The notes below the pieces were generated by a model that worked only from the letters and a program-made list of their open reading frames with translations, ran no database searches and was not told the DNA's origin. The position numbers and the translations under genes are program-made. A DNA stretch of 8,892 nucleotides from Clostridiales bacterium (GTDB taxonomy: Bacteria; Bacillota; Clostridia; Lachnospirales; WQUN01). Shown piece by piece: positions 1 to 6,039 of the stretch (positions are counted from its first letter, which is position 1; the number at the start of each line of letters is the position of its first letter). The stretch covers positions 1 to 8,892 of the forward strand of contig JAISWA010000027.1 of the NCBI GenBank assembly GCA_031271275.1, read 5' to 3'.

Positions 1-1295
1 TCGATACGGCAGTTGACGTCGTCGGGAAGGTACAGATGCACATTGCCCATGGAGGAATGCGCGTCCACGTTCCCGTCCACCTCCCACGCCTCCGCCTTTA
101 CGTTGCCCGCGTTGGAGGAAAGCCTCGCCCCGCCGATTTTTCTGGCGGAAACCTTTACGTTGCCCGCCGCGGAGGTCAGGTTAAGCGAATCGGCTTCCTC
201 GGCGTAAAGTTTTACGTTACCGGCGGAGGAATGCGCCTTGACGCTTTGTAAAACCTTCCCCGCGCATTGGATTTTTACGTCCCCCGCCGCCGCGTGAATG
301 TCAAGCTCCGCCGCGCATTCCGAAATCAAAATATTCCCCGCCGCCGCCCGCGCTTTCAGCAAGCTGCCCTCGTGCCGGGAAATCCGCAGGTCGCCGGCGG
401 TGCAGTCGGCGTCTATCGCGCCGGTGGCGTTATCCACGGACAGGTTGCCCGCCGTGGCGTGCAGGTTGGCGTTGTGGGCGCCGTTGTTGGTGTATTCGAG
501 GCTGCCCGCGGAGACATGCACGTCGAAAGCGCTGAAACCGCAGCTGTCAATCCGCACGTTCCGGGCGGAATTTTTTATTTGCAGGCGCTCCCCGTGAACA
601 TCCCGCGCCTGCGTCGCGCCGTTGCTGACTTTGGCGAATATGGAGCCGCTAAAATCTAGCGGCACGCGGATGACGGTTTCGAGCTTTACGCTCAGGGAAA
701 AAATAAACCCGAGGAAGAAGCGGGTTCCGTTTTCGGTCACGGTCAACTGCCCGTCGCGGCTTTCCACCGTGAAGCGGTCGTGCCTCGCGTAACCCTTGAC
801 CGACACGGATACGGAACCGCTTTGGGAAGAAGGCTCGAACAGGAGGTTGCTGTTGATCAAATCGATATGGATATTACGGATATCCGTAAAGGTTTTTTCG
901 ATATTGATTTCATAAGGCGGGTTGCCGAAGCCGAAACCGGACGACCCCTTTTGCCGCGCGGGCCTTGCGCCGGAAGCGGGCGGAACGGCGGCGGGCGGCG
1001 GCCCGTTATAGGCGGGGGAATGGTCGGTAGTTTCCGCCGCGCACCCGCCCGTTTCCCGGCCGGAGCCGCTTGGGGAAACCCCGCGGTCCGAAGCGCTTGC
1101 GCCGTATTCATTTAGGAACTGTTCCGCGATGGACGCGGGCTGCCCCAGATTGCGGCAAATATCTTCCTCGCTTAAGCCGCGCTCGGCGCCCTCCGTAAAA
1201 TGGTCCGCGAAATCCCCGCAGATTTCATCCCGCAGCCCGGGGTCGAGGTTAGCGAGGCTGTTGGATAATTCCGTTAAAAAATCGTTCTTTTTCAT
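1..1295 (-). CDS. DUF1700 (HAAS)-DUF4097 family protein, C-terminus cut by window edge
   Basis: The minus-strand frame is open from the ATG at 1295 to base 1, giving 431 codons with no stop, so the C-terminus is missing. Residues 1-65 (MKKNDFLTELSNSL, then LRDEICGDFADHF and GLSEEDICRNLGQPASIAEQ) match the HAAS/DUF1700 helical domain that usually accompanies PadR regulators. Residues about 66-125 are a Gly/Pro/Ser-rich linker. From about 130 onward the chain is beta-rich, with repeated AGN/AGD turns (ATAGNLSV, CTAGDLRI, AAAGDVKI, SSAGNVKL, SNAGNVKA), as in DUF4097 putative adhesins that fold as right-handed beta-solenoids. No signal peptide or convincing membrane helix is visible, so a surface location is not supported by the part seen. 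The start overlaps the PadR stop as ATGA, and an AAGGGGA ribosome binding site lies just upstream, so translation is probably coupled. The molecular function of this family is unknown; a role in envelope-stress regulation is inferred. Confidence 0.88.
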   Translation of the reverse strand, partial: MKKNDFLTELSNSLANLDPGLRDEICGDFADHFTEGAERGLSEEDICRNLGQPASIAEQFLNEYGASASDRGVSPSGSGRETGGCAAETTDHSPAYNGPPPAAVPPASGARPARQKGSSGFGFGNPPYEINIEKTFTDIRNIHIDLINSNLLFEPSSQSGSVSVSVKGYARHDRFTVESRDGQLTVTENGTRFFLGFIFSLSVKLETVIRVPLDFSGSIFAKVSNGATQARDVHGERLQIKNSARNVRIDSCGFSAFDVHVSAGSLEYTNNGAHNANLHATAGNLSVDNATGAIDADCTAGDLRISRHEGSLLKARAAAGNILISECAAELDIHAAAGDVKIQCAGKVLQSVKAHSSAGNVKLYAEEADSLNLTSAAGNVKVSARKIGGARLSSNAGNVKAEAWEVDGNVDAHSSMGNVHLYLPDDVNCRI

Positions 1296-1579
1296 TGCGG
1301 TTCCCCTTCCATATTAAACAGTAGTTTTTCCAGTCCGAGTACAAGCTTGCGCCACTCGGTTTCCAACGTCTCCTTTACCGACCTGCCTAAATCGGTGCAG
1401 CGGTAATACTTGCGCGGCGGGCCTTCCTGGGATTCCCGCAAGTAAGTCGTGACATACCCTTCGTCCTTTATCCGTTTAAGCAGCGGATAAATCGTGCCTT
1501 CGGAAATTTCGATATGGGCGGATATCGTCCCCACCAACTCGAAGCCGTACATGTCCTCCCTCGACAGTAAGCTGAGCAC
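1292..1579 (-). CDS. PadR family transcriptional regulator
   Basis: This is a small winged-helix repressor of the PadR family. The visible motifs are LSREDMYGFELVGTISAHI, then EISEGTIYPLLKRIKDEGYV (recognition helix and wing start) and GPPRKYYRCTDLGR (wing), followed by a dimerisation helix. From the GTG at 1579 it is 95 residues, but the same open frame continues upstream with QLKKGTLELC, the conserved first helix of PadR proteins, giving the usual length of about 108. No ATG, GTG or TTG lies in frame between that segment and the upstream stop at 1643-1645. The true start is therefore either non-canonical or hidden by a one-base frameshift; an ATG behind AGGGAG near 1626 is in another frame. 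The gene is followed with a 4-bp overlap by its DUF1700/DUF4097 partner, which suggests co-transcription and likely autoregulation. Family assignment is firm; the effector and the 5' end are not. Confidence 0.9.
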   Translation of the reverse strand: MLSLLSREDMYGFELVGTISAHIEISEGTIYPLLKRIKDEGYVTTYLRESQEGPPRKYYRCTDLGRSVKETLETEWRKLVLGLEKLLFNMEGEPQ

Positions 1580-1640
1580 GCACAGCTCGAGGGTTCCTTT
1601 CTTTAATTGTGTGTTCGTTGTATCATCACGCTCCCTTCGG

Positions 1641-1659
1641 TATTATGTACGGCATACTA
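1641..1659. promoter_or_regulatory. Possible PadR operator (imperfect inverted repeat)
   Basis: TATTATG (1641-1647) and CATACTA (1653-1659) form an inverted repeat with one mismatched pair and a 5-bp spacer, just upstream of the PadR ribosome binding site. PadR dimers commonly bind AT-rich dyads containing ATG/CAT-type half-sites close to their own promoter. The position suits autoregulation. No clear -35/-10 pair was recognised around it, so this is a candidate only. Confidence 0.3.
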
Positions 1660-1749
1660 CAACATATTGCACGGTACTGAGCACTGATTACACGAAACAC
1701 AGGAAAAAAACATTCATTCTGTCTTATTGTTTTCATATTGCATAACAGG

Positions 1750-1781
1750 TTGACGTGAAGCGGACGCGCGAGTCTTATATA
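1750..1781 (+). promoter_or_regulatory. Weak candidate promoter for the purine phosphorylase unit
   Basis: TTGACG (1750-1755) is followed 20 bp later by TATATA (1776-1781), or 19 bp later by TTATAT. The -35 is good but the spacing is longer than the usual 17 bp, so it would be weak or activator-dependent. A transcript from here would carry the inverted repeat in a leader of nearly 190 bases. No better promoter was recognised in the spacer. Confidence 0.25.
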
Positions 1782-1807
1782 AGCATGTTATTTTGATTTT
1801 TGCCGTT

Positions 1808-1880
1808 GTCATTCTGAGCGCAGCGAAGAATCTTACCTACGGGTAAAGCAAAAGATTCTTCGCCTTCGGCTCAGAATGAC
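1808..1880. repeat. REP/MITE-like inverted repeat
   Basis: GTCATTCTGAGC (1808-1819) is matched by GCTCAGAATGAC (1869-1880), and GAAGAATCTT (1825-1834) by AAGATTCTTC (1852-1861). The outer and inner stems are separated by GCAGC on one side and GCCTTCG on the other, with a loop of 17 bases. The whole 73-bp element could form a long, nearly perfect hairpin. The words CATTCTGAGC and GAAGAATCT resemble dispersed palindromic repeats remembered from many bacterial genomes, which is recollection and not a search. It lies in the leader of the rightward gene unit and has no coding potential. Confidence 0.75.
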
Positions 1881-1944
1881 AGCGAAGCAATTCCCATCGC
1901 GACAGCGGAAGCAATTCCCATCGTGACAGCGGAAGCAATTCCCA
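1878..1944. repeat. Short tandem repeat, about 2.8 copies of a 24-bp unit
   Basis: The unit begins GACAGCGGAAGCAATTCCCA and continues TCGT. Copies are at 1878-1900 (23 bp, one G lost), 1901-1924 (24 bp) and 1925-1944 (partial). The first copy starts inside the last three bases (GAC) of the adjoining inverted repeat, so the tandem array seems to have grown from the edge of that element. There are too few copies and no spacers for a CRISPR array. Confidence 0.8.
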
Positions 1945-1975
1945 CATTAAACGCTATCGTTTCGGAGTGATTGTT

Positions 1976-2800
1976 ATGGCGACGCCGTCATCTTTTTATC
2001 ACGATTCGGCGGAATATCTGCGGGTAAGGCTCGGCGGTTTCAAGCCGGAAATTTTACTGATACTCGGTTCCGGGCTCGGGTTTATGGCTGAAAAACTGGA
2101 AAACGCGCGGTACATACCCTATAACGAGATACCGCGTTTCAAGAATTCCACCGCGCCGGGGCATAAGGGAAGGCTCGCCGCCGGAACGTTGGCGGGGAAG
2201 CGCGTGCTCGCCATGCAGGGGCGCGTGCATGTGTACGAAGGGTACACGCCGGAGGAAGTCGCCTTCCCGGTGCGCGTCGCCAACCTGCTTGGCGCGGACA
2301 AGCTGTTGGTGACCTGCGCAAGCGGCGGCGTGAATACCGCGTACAGCCCGGGGGATTTGGCGCTGCTGACAGACATCGTCAACCTGACGCACACCGGGCC
2401 GTTGGTGGGTTTTGATATTTCCGATTTCGACGTGCGGTTCTTCGACATGTCCCATGTTTTTTCCCGCAGGGCGCGAAAAGTCGCGGGGGAAATCGCGCGG
2501 GAGCAAAACATCCCGCTGCGGGAGGGCGTTTATTTTTACATGCCCGGTCCCCAGTTTGAAACCCCGGCGGAAATCCGCGCCATACGGGCGTTGGGCGGCG
2601 ATTTGGTGGGGATGTCCACCGTACACGAATGTATAATGGCGAAGCGCTGCGGAATGGAAGTGCTTGGGGTGGCGTTGGTTTCCAACATGGCGGCGGGGGT
2701 GCTTGACCAACCGCTAAGCGAGGGCGAGGTACTGGTGGAAGCGGAGAAAGCAGCCGGCAGGTTTTCGGAACTGGTGACGGCGGTGGCGGAAAAGTGGTAA
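1976..2800 (+). CDS. Purine nucleoside phosphorylase (PNP-I type)
   Basis: This enzyme splits purine (deoxy)ribonucleosides with phosphate to give free base and (deoxy)ribose-1-phosphate in cytoplasmic purine salvage. The protein has 274 residues, the usual length for the trimeric class. Visible motifs are the phosphate-binding LGSGLG (30-35), GHKG (62-65), QGRVHVYEGY (81-90, including the His/Tyr pair), GPQFETPAE (191-199, Glu195), VGMST (211-215, Met213) and SNMAAG (236-241, Asn237). The Glu/Asn pair is the signature for 6-oxopurines such as inosine and guanosine. Some positions differ from the usual family: CASGGVN (114-120) in place of NAAGG, and LSEGEV where most relatives have the ribose-contacting His of LSHEEV. 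The ATG at 1976 is preferred over the in-frame GTG at 1967 because GGAG at 1964-1967 sits 8 bp before it. A 13-bp gap leads into the next gene, suggesting one transcript. Homologues are named punA, pupG or deoD2; the exact symbol is not certain. Confidence 0.93.
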   Translation: MATPSSFYHDSAEYLRVRLGGFKPEILLILGSGLGFMAEKLENARYIPYNEIPRFKNSTAPGHKGRLAAGTLAGKRVLAMQGRVHVYEGYTPEEVAFPVRVANLLGADKLLVTCASGGVNTAYSPGDLALLTDIVNLTHTGPLVGFDISDFDVRFFDMSHVFSRRARKVAGEIAREQNIPLREGVYFYMPGPQFETPAEIRAIRALGGDLVGMSTVHECIMAKRCGMEVLGVALVSNMAAGVLDQPLSEGEVLVEAEKAAGRFSELVTAVAEKW

Positions 2801-2813
2801 GGGGGATTAAAGC

Positions 2814-3647
2814 ATGATCGAACTGCCGGAAACCTATGTGTTGTCCGAACAGATAACCCATACGTTGGTGGGCAAAACCATACGGGAAGCGACCGCCGCG
2901 GCGAAACCCCACGGCTTCGCGTGGTACACGGGCGACCCGGCGCTGTATAACGGGAAGCTCGCGGGCAGGACCGTAACCGCGTCCAACCCCGGCACGGGTT
3001 ATACCTGCGGCGGCAACACGGAAATCGTGTGCGAGGATATGCTGCTTGTGCTGAGCACGCCGATAAAATACCACGCCCCCGGCGAAAAACCGCCCAAGAC
3101 CCACCAACTGCTGCTTGCGTTCACAGACGGCTCCCACATGAGCTGCACCGTGCAGATGTGGGGCGCGATGTTTTGCTTCCCCGCGGGGGAAAACGGTCTG
3201 CCGGAAAGCTTTGCCGCCCGGAAATGCCCCGCGCCTTATGAGGACGCCTTTGACGAAGCCTACTTTGAAAGTCTTTTAAGCGGGCTGAAACCCACGCTGA
3301 GCGCCAAGGCGTTTCTTGCCACGGAGCAGCGCATCCCCGGTTTCGGCAACGGCGTTTTGCAAGACGTCTTGTGGAACGCCCGCGTTCACCCCAAGCGCAA
3401 GCTTGAAACGCTGAGCGATGCCCACATGGAAGCCCTGTTCAACAGCGTCAAGACCACGCTTAAAGAAATGCGCGGCGGCGGCGGGCGCGATACCGAGCGC
3501 GATTTGTTTGGCAAGGCGGGCGGGTACCGTACAATACTTTCCAGTAAAACGCTGGCGCACCCATGCCCGGCTTGCGGCGGCGGGATTATACGCGAAGCGT
3601 TTCTGGGCGGGAATATTTATTTCTGCCCGAGCTGTCAACAGAAATGA
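2814..3647 (+). CDS. Fpg/Nei-like (DNA-formamidopyrimidine glycosylase family) protein, atypical active site
   Basis: This is a 277-residue member of the MutM/Fpg-endonuclease VIII superfamily, whose members excise oxidised bases and nick DNA. The domain order is intact: an N-terminal beta-sandwich starting MIELPE, a helix-two-turn-helix segment with IPGFGNGVLQDVLWNARVHP, and a C-terminal zinc finger CPAC (251-254) with CPSC (271-274). Two normally essential residues look different. The proline that follows the initiator Met in MPELPE, which forms the Schiff base, is Ile2 here although Glu3 is kept. The zinc-finger arginine of the G/Q-R-x-T-x-x-C motif aligns with Gly266 (LGGNIYFC). From memory, MIELPE-type proteins with GGRDTE recur in Clostridia and are usually auto-labelled endonuclease VIII, so this may be a conserved divergent clade. 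Base excision activity should not be assumed. It starts 13 bp after the phosphorylase behind AAGGGGGA. Confidence 0.85.
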   Translation: MIELPETYVLSEQITHTLVGKTIREATAAAKPHGFAWYTGDPALYNGKLAGRTVTASNPGTGYTCGGNTEIVCEDMLLVLSTPIKYHAPGEKPPKTHQLLLAFTDGSHMSCTVQMWGAMFCFPAGENGLPESFAARKCPAPYEDAFDEAYFESLLSGLKPTLSAKAFLATEQRIPGFGNGVLQDVLWNARVHPKRKLETLSDAHMEALFNSVKTTLKEMRGGGGRDTERDLFGKAGGYRTILSSKTLAHPCPACGGGIIREAFLGGNIYFCPSCQQK

Positions 3648-3706
3648 GGTCATTGTTTTGGCATTGAAAAAAATCATAAAGGCTGAACTGGAAGCGTTCA
3701 AATAAT

Positions 3707-4447
3707 ATGGTAGACCACAATTCCAATATTCCGCTTTATCAGCAACTGGCAAACATACTGGAAACCGCCATGCACGCGGGGGAATACAAACAGGGAAGCA
3801 AACTTCCGTCCGAGAGCAAGCTGTGCAAAGAGCACGGAATCAGCCGCATCACGGTCCGTCAGGCTTTCGCGCTGCTGGAACAAAAGGGGCTCGCTTACGC
3901 GGTGCAAGGGAAGGGCACTTTCTCTAAAATGCCCGTTTTGGACCAACAGCTTATGAAAATTGTCAAATTCGGCAGAATGTTGGAGGACAAAGGGCTGCAG
4001 GGGCACTCTCAGGTGCTTTCTTTTAAAACAAAGGTACAAGACCCCAAGTACAGCGCGCTGATGCAAACGAAAGACGGGGAACCGCTTTGCCGTATGGAGA
4101 TAATCGGCTGCGCGCAGGGCAAGTCAATCGTGTACTACTGTTCCCACCTGCTTACGGAACTGGGTTCGCGTATGTATGCCGCGGCTAAAAGGCGCGAACA
4201 AAAAAAAGAGGCTTTTTCCACTTTTGACCTCTATGACGAGGTGGGGCAGCGAATTAGTAAAATTGACCAAACTATTCGCGCCGTCAACGCGGGCCGGCGG
4301 ATTGCCGGCATCCTGTCGGTACGGAAGAATACGGCGCTTATCGTGTTGGAGTCGATCGTTACGGATGAATACCAATGCATAATGGAGCATAAGATGGCAT
4401 ATTATTGCAGTGATAAATATTCTTTCCACGTTCTGCGCGAGATGTAG
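3707..4447 (+). CDS. GntR-family (HutC/UTRA subfamily) transcriptional regulator
   Basis: This is a one-component ligand-responsive DNA-binding protein of 246 residues. Residues 8-72 form the GntR winged helix-turn-helix, with IPLYQQLANILE, GSKLPSESKLCKEHGISRIT and VRQAFALLEQKG, ending in the wing motif GKGTF (68-72). Residues about 90-240 look like a UTRA effector domain (a chorismate-lyase-like fold), which in HutC-type regulators binds small ligands such as amino acids, sugars or acids. It lies 59 bp after the Fpg-like gene and just before a divergent-metabolism operon whose promoter carries a perfect palindrome, so it is the obvious candidate repressor of that operon. A GGAAG stretch about 12 bp before the ATG is a weak ribosome binding site. 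The ligand is unknown; it is probably the substrate of the downstream genes or a derivative. Confidence 0.93.
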   Translation: MVDHNSNIPLYQQLANILETAMHAGEYKQGSKLPSESKLCKEHGISRITVRQAFALLEQKGLAYAVQGKGTFSKMPVLDQQLMKIVKFGRMLEDKGLQGHSQVLSFKTKVQDPKYSALMQTKDGEPLCRMEIIGCAQGKSIVYYCSHLLTELGSRMYAAAKRREQKKEAFSTFDLYDEVGQRISKIDQTIRAVNAGRRIAGILSVRKNTALIVLESIVTDEYQCIMEHKMAYYCSDKYSFHVLREM

Positions 4448-4479
4448 AAACAAGCCCATAACTTTTTACCTTATACACA

Positions 4480-4510
4480 ATGCCCAATTGTCTTCAAGAT
4501 AATTGGGCAT
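4480..4510 (+). terminator. Hairpin, probable transcription terminator after the GntR gene
   Basis: ATGCCCAATT (4480-4489) pairs exactly with AATTGGGCAT (4501-4510), and the loop TCTTCAAGA can extend the stem further. The element begins 32 bp after the stop codon. It is followed by TATATATTATATTT and not a clean U-run, so termination may be imperfect. It separates the regulator from the consensus promoter of the next operon. Confidence 0.6.
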
Positions 4511-4552
4511 TATATATTATATTTAACATTGCTTTTCATTCATATTTCTTAA

Positions 4553-4580
4553 TTGACAGTCATAAGTAACAATATATAAT
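4553..4580 (+). promoter_or_regulatory. Consensus sigma-A promoter of the AtuA-like operon
   Basis: Both elements are perfect matches: TTGACA at 4553-4558 and TATAAT at 4575-4580, with a 16-bp spacer. The predicted start of transcription, about 4587, falls inside the palindrome that follows. A promoter this strong next to an operator suggests the operon is held off by a repressor and released by an inducer. Confidence 0.85.
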
Positions 4581-4610
4581 CGGCATAACATGTTATAACA
4601 TGTTATGCCG
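4581..4610. promoter_or_regulatory. Perfect 30-bp palindromic operator, probable GntR-regulator site
   Basis: Bases 4581-4610 equal their own reverse complement without a mismatch. The core is two directly adjoining copies of TAACATGTTA (4586-4595 and 4596-4605), each itself a palindrome, flanked by CGGCA and TGCCG. The copies are 10 bp apart, one helical turn, so two dimers could bind on the same DNA face. It starts one base after the -10 element and covers the expected transcription start, an ideal repressor position. The neighbouring GntR/UTRA regulator is the likely binder by inference. As RNA, the same bases could form a hairpin at the extreme 5' end. Confidence 0.8.
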
Positions 4611-4657
4611 ACTCATCATCGCGGACATGAAAGCGAAAGACAAAGGAGGTTTTGTCT

Positions 4658-6025
4658 ATGCAAAAGGAAAGTCTTCGTATCCACTGTTCAAACGGGCATT
4701 TGGGGTTCGCTCCCACAAAGGAGGAGAGCTTCTGGATTGGGGCGGAGACCAAGCCCGACTACTATTGCTGTGATTCCGGCAGCGACGATATCGGTCCCGT
4801 ACCTTTGGGCGCCGATAAATGCGCCAGTCATCCCGAGTGGCAGAAACACGATTTGGAGCTTATGCTTCTTGCCGCGCGAAAGCAGGGCGTCCCCATGATT
4901 ATCGGCTCAGCCGGCGATACCGGCTCCGACAGCCGGGTGGATATGTACGTGGGGTTCATTCGCGAGCTTGCGAAAAAACACAACCTGCCCAAGTTTAAAC
5001 TGGCCTATTTCTATTCCGAAATAGACAAAGAACTGGTTCGCGGACGCATGAAAGCCGGTGAGGAAATTGAGGGTCTTGACGGGCGGCACAGCCTTACCTT
5101 TGAAGAACTGGACGCAACCGACCGCATTGTCGCGGTAGCCGGTGTTCACCCCTTTATTAAGGCGTTGGAGCTCGGCGCGGACGTTATCATCGGCGGGCGC
5201 TCCAGTGACTGCGCCGTGTTCGCCGCGCCCGCCATTTACGAGGGCTTCCCCGAGAACATCGCCTATTACTGCGGCAAGGTGCTTGAATGCGCTTCTTTCT
5301 GCGCGGAGCCTTACGGCGCGAAAGAGACCGTCATCGGCACCATCACCAAAGACGACGTAAAAGTGACGGCTATGGCGCCGTTCCAACGCTGTACGGTAGC
5401 TTCCGTAGCCGGGCACGCCATGTATGAGCGCACCAACCCCTATTATGAGTATGTGGCGGGCGGCATGATGGACATGACCGAGTGCGTGTATGAGCAGTAC
5501 GACGAAAAAACCTGCCGCATTACCAACCCCAAATTTGTACCCATCGAAGGCAAAATCAAAGTCAAGCTGGAAGGCTCGGGCAAAGTTGGAGAGCGTTTTA
5601 TGGGTCTTGCCGGTATACGTGACCCTTATACCATCAAAAACATTGACAAGGTCATCCAATGGGCAAAAGACCAGGTGGAGGAACGTTTCGCCGGCACCGA
5701 CTACAAATTAAGCTACCGCATTTTCGGGAAGAACGGCGTCATGGGCGACCTTGAACCCGTGAAAGAAACAAAGTCTCACGAGTTGATGGTCATTGTGGAA
5801 GGCGTCGCCCCGACCGCCACCGCCGCCGAGGAAATCACGATGATAGGCACGCGGCAGATTTTTTACGCGCGTCTGCCGGAAGTTAAGGGCACAGCCGGCA
5901 CCGCGGCGTTTATCATCGACGAAGTCGCGCCCATATCCGCCGCATACGAGTGGACATTGGATCATACCGTCACCGTGGACGACCCGTTGGAACTGTTCCC
6001 CGTAACGTTAATTGAAATCGAGTGA
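4658..6025 (+). CDS. AtuA-like acyclic terpene utilization family protein (DUF1446)
   Basis: This 455-residue protein matches the AtuA/DUF1446 family, named after a Pseudomonas gene needed for growth on acyclic terpenes but of unknown biochemistry. Recognisable segments are CDSGSDDIGPVPLG (38-51), IGSAGDTGSDSRVD (82-95) and IGGRSSDCAVFAAPAI starting near residue 178. The Asp/Ser/Gly-rich loops suggest a ligand or phosphate pocket. There is no signal peptide, so it is cytosolic. The ATG at 4658 is chosen over the in-frame TTG at 4652 because AAAGGAGGT (4643-4650) sits 7 bp before it. It is the first gene behind a consensus promoter and palindromic operator, and DUF4387 follows after 14 bp, a pairing commonly seen for this family. 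Here no CoA-carboxylase genes are visible, unlike in the terpene pathway, so the substrate is probably a different small acid. Function beyond the family is not claimed. Confidence 0.88.
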   Translation: MQKESLRIHCSNGHLGFAPTKEESFWIGAETKPDYYCCDSGSDDIGPVPLGADKCASHPEWQKHDLELMLLAARKQGVPMIIGSAGDTGSDSRVDMYVGFIRELAKKHNLPKFKLAYFYSEIDKELVRGRMKAGEEIEGLDGRHSLTFEELDATDRIVAVAGVHPFIKALELGADVIIGGRSSDCAVFAAPAIYEGFPENIAYYCGKVLECASFCAEPYGAKETVIGTITKDDVKVTAMAPFQRCTVASVAGHAMYERTNPYYEYVAGGMMDMTECVYEQYDEKTCRITNPKFVPIEGKIKVKLEGSGKVGERFMGLAGIRDPYTIKNIDKVIQWAKDQVEERFAGTDYKLSYRIFGKNGVMGDLEPVKETKSHELMVIVEGVAPTATAAEEITMIGTRQIFYARLPEVKGTAGTAAFIIDEVAPISAAYEWTLDHTVTVDDPLELFPVTLIEIE

Positions 6026-6039
6026 AGGGTGGTTTAAAG

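Noticed and set aside
13..1115. Several plus-strand open frames of 60-130 codons opposite the DUF4097 gene
   Set aside because: They have low-complexity Arg/Pro/Ala-rich translations typical of the reverse of GC-rich coding DNA, whereas the minus-strand frame is continuous for 431 codons with clear domains.
1878..1944. Tandem repeat considered as a CRISPR array
   Set aside because: Units are directly adjacent with no spacers and there are fewer than three copies; no cas gene is nearby.
2054..3137. Long minus-strand frames opposite the phosphorylase and Fpg-like genes
   Set aside because: They have no recognisable motifs, are rich in His/Arg/Pro, and overlap two well-supported plus-strand genes.
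3658..3705. A 15-codon frame starting TTG with a Lys/Glu-rich product between the Fpg-like and GntR genes
   Set aside because: It is too short to support, starts with TTG and has only a weak upstream AGGT; chance is sufficient.
4611..4657. Leader of the AtuA-like operon considered as a riboswitch
   Set aside because: Only about 70 bases separate the predicted transcript start and the start codon, most of it palindrome and ribosome binding site; no known aptamer core is visible.
4605..4898. A 97-codon frame starting at the ATG within the operator's right arm
   Set aside because: It overlaps the AtuA-like gene in another frame, has no good ribosome binding site, and its translation is not protein-like.
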